This document shows positions 60,459 through 64,000 of a stretch of 64,000 nt of DNA, piece after piece. The position numbers were made by a program, and so were the translations under genes. Positions within the stretch are counted from its first letter, which is position 1; the number at the start of each line of letters is the position of its first letter. Below the pieces are notes generated by a model. The model had not been told where the DNA came from. It made no database searches and worked only from the letters and a program-made list of their open reading frames with translations. Source of the stretch: Mucilaginibacter aquatilis (GTDB taxonomy: Bacteria; Bacteroidota; Bacteroidia; Sphingobacteriales; Sphingobacteriaceae); the NCBI RefSeq assembly GCF_009755275.1, contig NZ_WQLA01000002.1, positions 372,001 to 436,000 of the forward strand, given 5' to 3'.

Positions 60459-62627
60459 TTATGCCCGTTCTTCAGCTGTAAGCTGACTTTTATCTACCTC
60501 ATTCAATACCCCGCCTATAAACTGGCTGTTCAAGCTTTTTAAGTAGCTGATGTGTAATTTGCGGTGTTCTTTTAAAGATTGTCCCGCCTTTATAACGGTA
60601 AGCACCTTATCTGATGCCACTACCCATTCTTTTGCTTTATTCAATGAATTAAGCGCCGGTGATTCGATTATTATAATATCAAATACCGACTTTAAATGAT
60701 TAAGCTTATGTCTTATGTCTCCTTCGGTATCTACCTGAAGCAGTGACATATCGCCGCCGTAGTTACCCATGGTAGTTATTTTTCCTATGGGAGTAAAGTT
60801 ATAATCGTTGATGTTACGTGACAGGAAATCCTCAAGGTAGTAAGTTGAATTAACCGCTTTTGTAATATCAGGACGGGTGAAGTCACCATCAATAAGCAAC
60901 ACTTTTTTATTTACCTGCGCATAAGCATAAGCCAGGTTAAGTGCTACAAAGGTTTTGCCTTCATCCTGGGCCATACTATTAATAAGCAATATCTTACTGC
61001 CGTTCATTTCGTTGTCAACCTCAAAGCGTAAAGCCTGTATAAGGTTGCGGAATTTACGATGCTCATCAGTTACGTTGTTGCCGTTCCAAATTTGACCTAA
61101 ATCAAATGATGCTCCACTTAATTTAAAAAGGTAGCCCAAGACTGAAATTTTGGTAACATTGGCCAGCTCACGTGGGTTTTTAATGGTGTTATCAATATAG
61201 AAGAGGACAAAGAGTACCAGCACACAAAATATAAAGCTTACCACGCCGCTTATAATAACCAGCAGCATTTTTTTAGAAGGTTGCGCTGCACCCGGCATGG
61301 CTGTTTCAATTTGGCGCAGTAATACCGAAAAGCTCGACTCCAGTTGCTTTTGATTGTATTTACCCAAAATATCCATGTATTCGTCCTGGGCAATTTGTAT
61401 GGCATTTTCATTGGCCTGTACAATGGCCTCATGCGGTACCAGTTCGGTAAGCCTCACGTTTAAACGGGCAAGTTCATTTTCAATTGACTTGTTGCTGCTT
61501 TTAGCCAAATCATACTGAATTTGCATGGTTAGCTTTTGTTCAATAAGGTTTTGCTTACTAACCATAGGGTTAGCAATATACTTATCGCTCGACCGGCTGA
61601 TCTGGGTGCTCAATACATTGGTTAACGAGTCTACCTGTTGCTTGTATTCGGGCTTGAAACCGCTTTGTATATAATCATTATTTGCACTCTCCAACTGCGA
61701 ACGCGTTGCTATAAGCCGCTGATTAAGGCGTATCATAGAACTCTCCACATAGCGGCGGTCGGCAGGGTCAAACTGCTGATCAATGTCATTCATGGCCGCT
61801 TTATAAGCTATGGCGTCTTTAGAAGCTTGTTGTCTGCGTGTTTCAAAGTCAGATAACTGGGCATATAAAGCTTTGGCCTGTTCGCTCAGGCTAAGTACAC
61901 GGTTTCTTATTTTATAATCCTTCAGGCGTTCAAGGCGGGTGTTCAGTGTGTCTTCTTTTGCCTTTAGCAAATCGGCATAAAAGTTTACGGCTTTTAACTG
62001 GTTTTGCTTAACCTGCAGGCTATAATAATTGATAAACTCACGGCACAGGTCGTTAACCACCTTGGCCGAAAGGTTTGGATCCTCTGATTCAAACTGAACG
62101 ACGATAAAATCGCTGTTACCATCGCGGTAAATGGTTAGCTTTTGCAGTAACGACTGATCATCATACTTCATTGAGCTAAGCAAGTCGTGCAGCCCACGCT
62201 GGTCAGGGTTAAATAAAGACAGCGTTTGGCGGTTCTTATAAAAGCTGCTGAACATTTCAACGGCATGTTTGCGTGCGCTGGCGTTCATGCCCTGCAATTC
62301 CTTACTTGGCTTTCTAAATGGCTTGTTGGTGGTAAGGTCATGTATCATGAGCAGGTATGATACCTGATCTAGCGTCTTCTTTGACCTCATTACGGCCGTA
62401 AGGTTGCCAAACTCCTGGCTTACCTGCGCATCCTGCAAAAATTCAGAACTTGCGCTAAGCGTTTTTTGTGTTTGGTCAACAATACCGGTGGCAATTTGGG
62501 TACCTGACAGATAACTGTCGGGCTGGTTGCGTACCAGGAAAAAGGTGATGATTACAGTTACTAACGGAACTAAGATCAGCGTGTATTTGTGCCGCAATAA
62601 GACCTTTAAAAAGCTGCCTAAATCCAT
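60459..62627 (-). CDS. Wzz/BY-kinase-like chain-length regulator with altered P-loop
   Basis: 722 residues. Wzz domain with TM1 at about 16-33, a long periplasmic coiled coil (about 200-420), TM2 at about 452-475, and a cytoplasmic ATPase domain from about 545. In true BY-kinases Walker A is GEGKS/T; here it reads SMAQDEGKT (551-559), Walker A' is LLIDGDFTRPD (577-587), and Walker B is IIIIESP (651-657) with Glu in place of Asp. The C-terminal tyrosine cluster is missing (ends SQLTAEERA). It should control chain length or export of the polysaccharide; kinase activity is doubtful. Shares one base with the TolC-like gene upstream. Confidence 0.85.
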   Translation of the reverse strand: MDLGSFLKVLLRHKYTLILVPLVTVIITFFLVRNQPDSYLSGTQIATGIVDQTQKTLSASSEFLQDAQVSQEFGNLTAVMRSKKTLDQVSYLLMIHDLTTNKPFRKPSKELQGMNASARKHAVEMFSSFYKNRQTLSLFNPDQRGLHDLLSSMKYDDQSLLQKLTIYRDGNSDFIVVQFESEDPNLSAKVVNDLCREFINYYSLQVKQNQLKAVNFYADLLKAKEDTLNTRLERLKDYKIRNRVLSLSEQAKALYAQLSDFETRRQQASKDAIAYKAAMNDIDQQFDPADRRYVESSMIRLNQRLIATRSQLESANNDYIQSGFKPEYKQQVDSLTNVLSTQISRSSDKYIANPMVSKQNLIEQKLTMQIQYDLAKSSNKSIENELARLNVRLTELVPHEAIVQANENAIQIAQDEYMDILGKYNQKQLESSFSVLLRQIETAMPGAAQPSKKMLLVIISGVVSFIFCVLVLFVLFYIDNTIKNPRELANVTKISVLGYLFKLSGASFDLGQIWNGNNVTDEHRKFRNLIQALRFEVDNEMNGSKILLINSMAQDEGKTFVALNLAYAYAQVNKKVLLIDGDFTRPDITKAVNSTYYLEDFLSRNINDYNFTPIGKITTMGNYGGDMSLLQVDTEGDIRHKLNHLKSVFDIIIIESPALNSLNKAKEWVVASDKVLTVIKAGQSLKEHRKLHISYLKSLNSQFIGGVLNEVDKSQLTAEERA

Positions 62628-63358
62628 TATCTGATATCTTCTAATTTTTCGCCCACAAGCTCTTCCAGGTCAGCTTTAGCTGTAAAAAGATCTGTTTCGG
62701 CGGTAATTTTTGCTTGTGTTTGTTGCGTTACACTTATACGGGCCTGGTTATAGCTCTCCACGGTAACCTCGCCTTTTTCGAAGCGGTATTTTACGTCTTT
62801 CATTACACTTTCGGCATCGGTTGATGCCTGTGTTTGTAATTTAAGTGATGCTAAGCGTTGCAGGTAAGTATAATATCTCTTTTTTACCAGTGTGGTAAGC
62901 GTAAGCATGTACTCCTGCACATCGTTATTGGCAATGTTCAGCTCTCGTTTTGATTGCTTAACAGCAAACGGCTTTTGCAAATATGAACCCAGGTTGAAAA
63001 ATAAGCCAAACTGCGTGCCACTGAATATGCTCGTACGGTTATTGTTTCCTATGGCCGAACCATCGGTATTGCCGGGCTGCAGTGCGTTTAAGTTTAAGGT
63101 GGTGTTGGGTTGGTACACGTACGAAAACGTTAACGCATCAAGATAGGATAGCCTTTGCCGGCTAACGTTATTTTTAGCAATGTTAAGCCGTTCATCCAGT
63201 GATTTTACCCGCGGATAATTGGCCTTTGCAGTAGCAATCAACTTTTCAAGATAGGGCTCTGAAATTTCGGGTATAATAGAATTTTGGGCTATGGCGCTAT
63301 TGGGAGCCGCAACAACAGTAAGCAGTAAAACAATAACAAGAGTATATATTTTGCTCAT
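62627..63358 (-). CDS. Short TolC-family outer membrane protein
   Basis: 243 residues with a signal peptide (AIAQ, about residue 25). Heptad-rich helices (DERLNIAKNNVSRQRLSYLDALTF and KADLEELVGEKLEDIR) fit one outer-membrane efflux protein repeat. Normal TolC proteins have two repeats and over 400 residues; this one carries about half. It may form a hexamer or be a shortened export partner for the Wzz-like protein. No Wza/SLBB exporter is present in this window. Its stop overlaps the Wzz-like start. Confidence 0.75.
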   Translation of the reverse strand: MSKIYTLVIVLLLTVVAAPNSAIAQNSIIPEISEPYLEKLIATAKANYPRVKSLDERLNIAKNNVSRQRLSYLDALTFSYVYQPNTTLNLNALQPGNTDGSAIGNNNRTSIFSGTQFGLFFNLGSYLQKPFAVKQSKRELNIANNDVQEYMLTLTTLVKKRYYTYLQRLASLKLQTQASTDAESVMKDVKYRFEKGEVTVESYNQARISVTQQTQAKITAETDLFTAKADLEELVGEKLEDIR

Positions 63359-63528
63359 TCAGTATCTGTTTTGGTATATGCTACCCAATTTTTTCTAACG
63401 GGAAAAGTACTCAAAATACCTTTATACGTCAAAATTATTAAAGTGGTTTAAATTTTAGTGGCATTCTTCAAAAAATCTGCAATCGGCAAAATTAATGAGG
63501 TGTTAAATTGTAAGCGGATGAAGCTTAT

Positions 63529-64000
63529 TCAAACAAACTTGTTCATCACTTCAACCACCTGCATTACCTGTTGTGGTGTATGCCAGTATGAACATGGTAA
63601 ACTTAAAGTAGTGTCATGAATCTCCTTTGCAACAGGGAATGTTTGCCCCTTCAATACCTCCTGCATTGCCTTTTGCTCATGTGGCGCAATGGGGTAGTGT
63701 ATTTCGGTGCCTACACCATTTTCAAGCAGATACGCTTTAAGCGCATCGCGCCGCTCATGTCTTACATTAAAAATGTGGTAAACATCATAGTATCCATCCT
63801 CCACAACGGGCAAAATATAATCTCTCTTAAGGTTTTGCAGGTAAAGATTTGCCAGGTTGCGTTTGTGATTATTAATATTATCCAGTGCCTGCAGTTTAAC
63901 GCTTAAAAAGGCTGCCTGCAATTCATCAAGCCTTGAATTAGTACCAATACGTTCGTTATAATACTTTTGGTCTGATCCGTAATTACGCAACTGCCTTATT
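63529..64000 (-). CDS. DegT/DnrJ/EryC1-family aminotransferase (C-terminal part)
   Basis: Partial: the frame runs off the right edge; about 157 codons are visible and the real start is outside the window. [29 protein letters not shown] is a strong DegT signature, and [13 protein letters not shown] plus [17 protein letters not shown] match the C-terminal end. These PLP enzymes aminate keto-sugars (for example at C4 of UDP- or dTDP-sugars) for polysaccharide synthesis. The PLP lysine should lie upstream of the visible part. It suggests an amino sugar in the polymer. 170 bases separate its stop from the TolC-like start. Confidence 0.88.
   Translation of the reverse strand, partial: IRQLRNYGSDQKYYNERIGTNSRLDELQAAFLSVKLQALDNINNHKRNLANLYLQNLKRDYILPVVEDGYYDVYHIFNVRHERRDALKAYLLENGVGTEIHYPIAPHEQKAMQEVLKGQTFPVAKEIHDTTLSLPCSYWHTPQQVMQVVEVMNKFV

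Overview
The window looks like a chromosomal segment of a Bacteroidota species of the Sphingobacteriaceae type (Mucilaginibacter or Pedobacter-like). This is an inference. It rests on a SusC/SusD pair, a TonB-dependent receptor with an STN domain beside a DUF4249 lipoprotein, many exported proteins cleaved before Gln, a CruF/CruC/CrtD-type carotenoid set, several TTG/GTG starts without clear Shine-Dalgarno sequences, and promoter elements of the TAnnTTTG type. No transposase, integrase, CRISPR array or rRNA operon is visible. One tRNA gene and one tRNA remnant are present.

Region by region. 1-1.7 kb: a membrane glycosyltransferase of the ArnT/GT39 type, possibly cut at the window edge. 1.8-6.8 kb: rimP-nusA-infB behind a good Bacteroidota promoter, with a hairpin at the predicted 5' end of the transcript and a strong terminator after infB. 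6.8-13.9 kb: a four-gene envelope operon (exported protein, STN TonB receptor, DUF4249 lipoprotein, MG2-type protein). 13.9-19.1 kb (minus strand): TonB C-terminal protein, M23 peptidase, rbfA, an NlpE-like lipoprotein, a LolC/E-type permease, a metallo-hydrolase and a putative glycosyltransferase. 19.1-28.9 kb: a thiamine-pyrophosphokinase-like protein, an orphan susC/susD pair, an LD-carboxypeptidase, metG and a lipoprotein. 28.9-30.2 kb: tRNA-Arg(CCT), an AT-rich glycosyltransferase gene and a partial second copy of the same tRNA followed by a terminator, which looks like a decayed integration footprint. 30.4-34.4 kb: S41 peptidase, GH105 hydrolase, a small ORF and TerC. 34.5-44.5 kb (minus strand): ATP-dependent DNA ligase plus its partner exonuclease, then a carotenoid end-group cluster (CruF, CruC, two acyltransferases, alpha/beta hydrolase, CrtD), a small membrane protein and tilS. 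44.6-46.9 kb: a large OstA/LptA-like protein.

47-64 kb is an exopolysaccharide locus of the Wzx/Wzy type. It holds a hexapeptide acetyltransferase, several GT2 enzymes (two clearly paralogous), a Wzx-like flippase, a GT14 enzyme, a GT4-type enzyme, an O-antigen-ligase/Wzy-like polymerase, a Wzz/BY-kinase-like protein with altered nucleotide-binding motifs, a short TolC-like protein and the end of a DegT aminotransferase that runs off the window. In the middle sits a compact partner-switching module: a membrane protein, a receiver-PP2C phosphatase, a STAS protein and an RsbW-like ATPase. It is divergent from a glycosyltransferase operon, with a perfect palindrome between the two, and is a natural candidate regulator of the polysaccharide genes.

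The items most worth following up are the tRNA-bounded islet, the partner-switching module inside the polysaccharide locus, an overlooked 49-residue membrane protein gene coupled to a glycosyltransferase, the altered Wzz kinase domain, and the hairpin at the start of the rimP operon.
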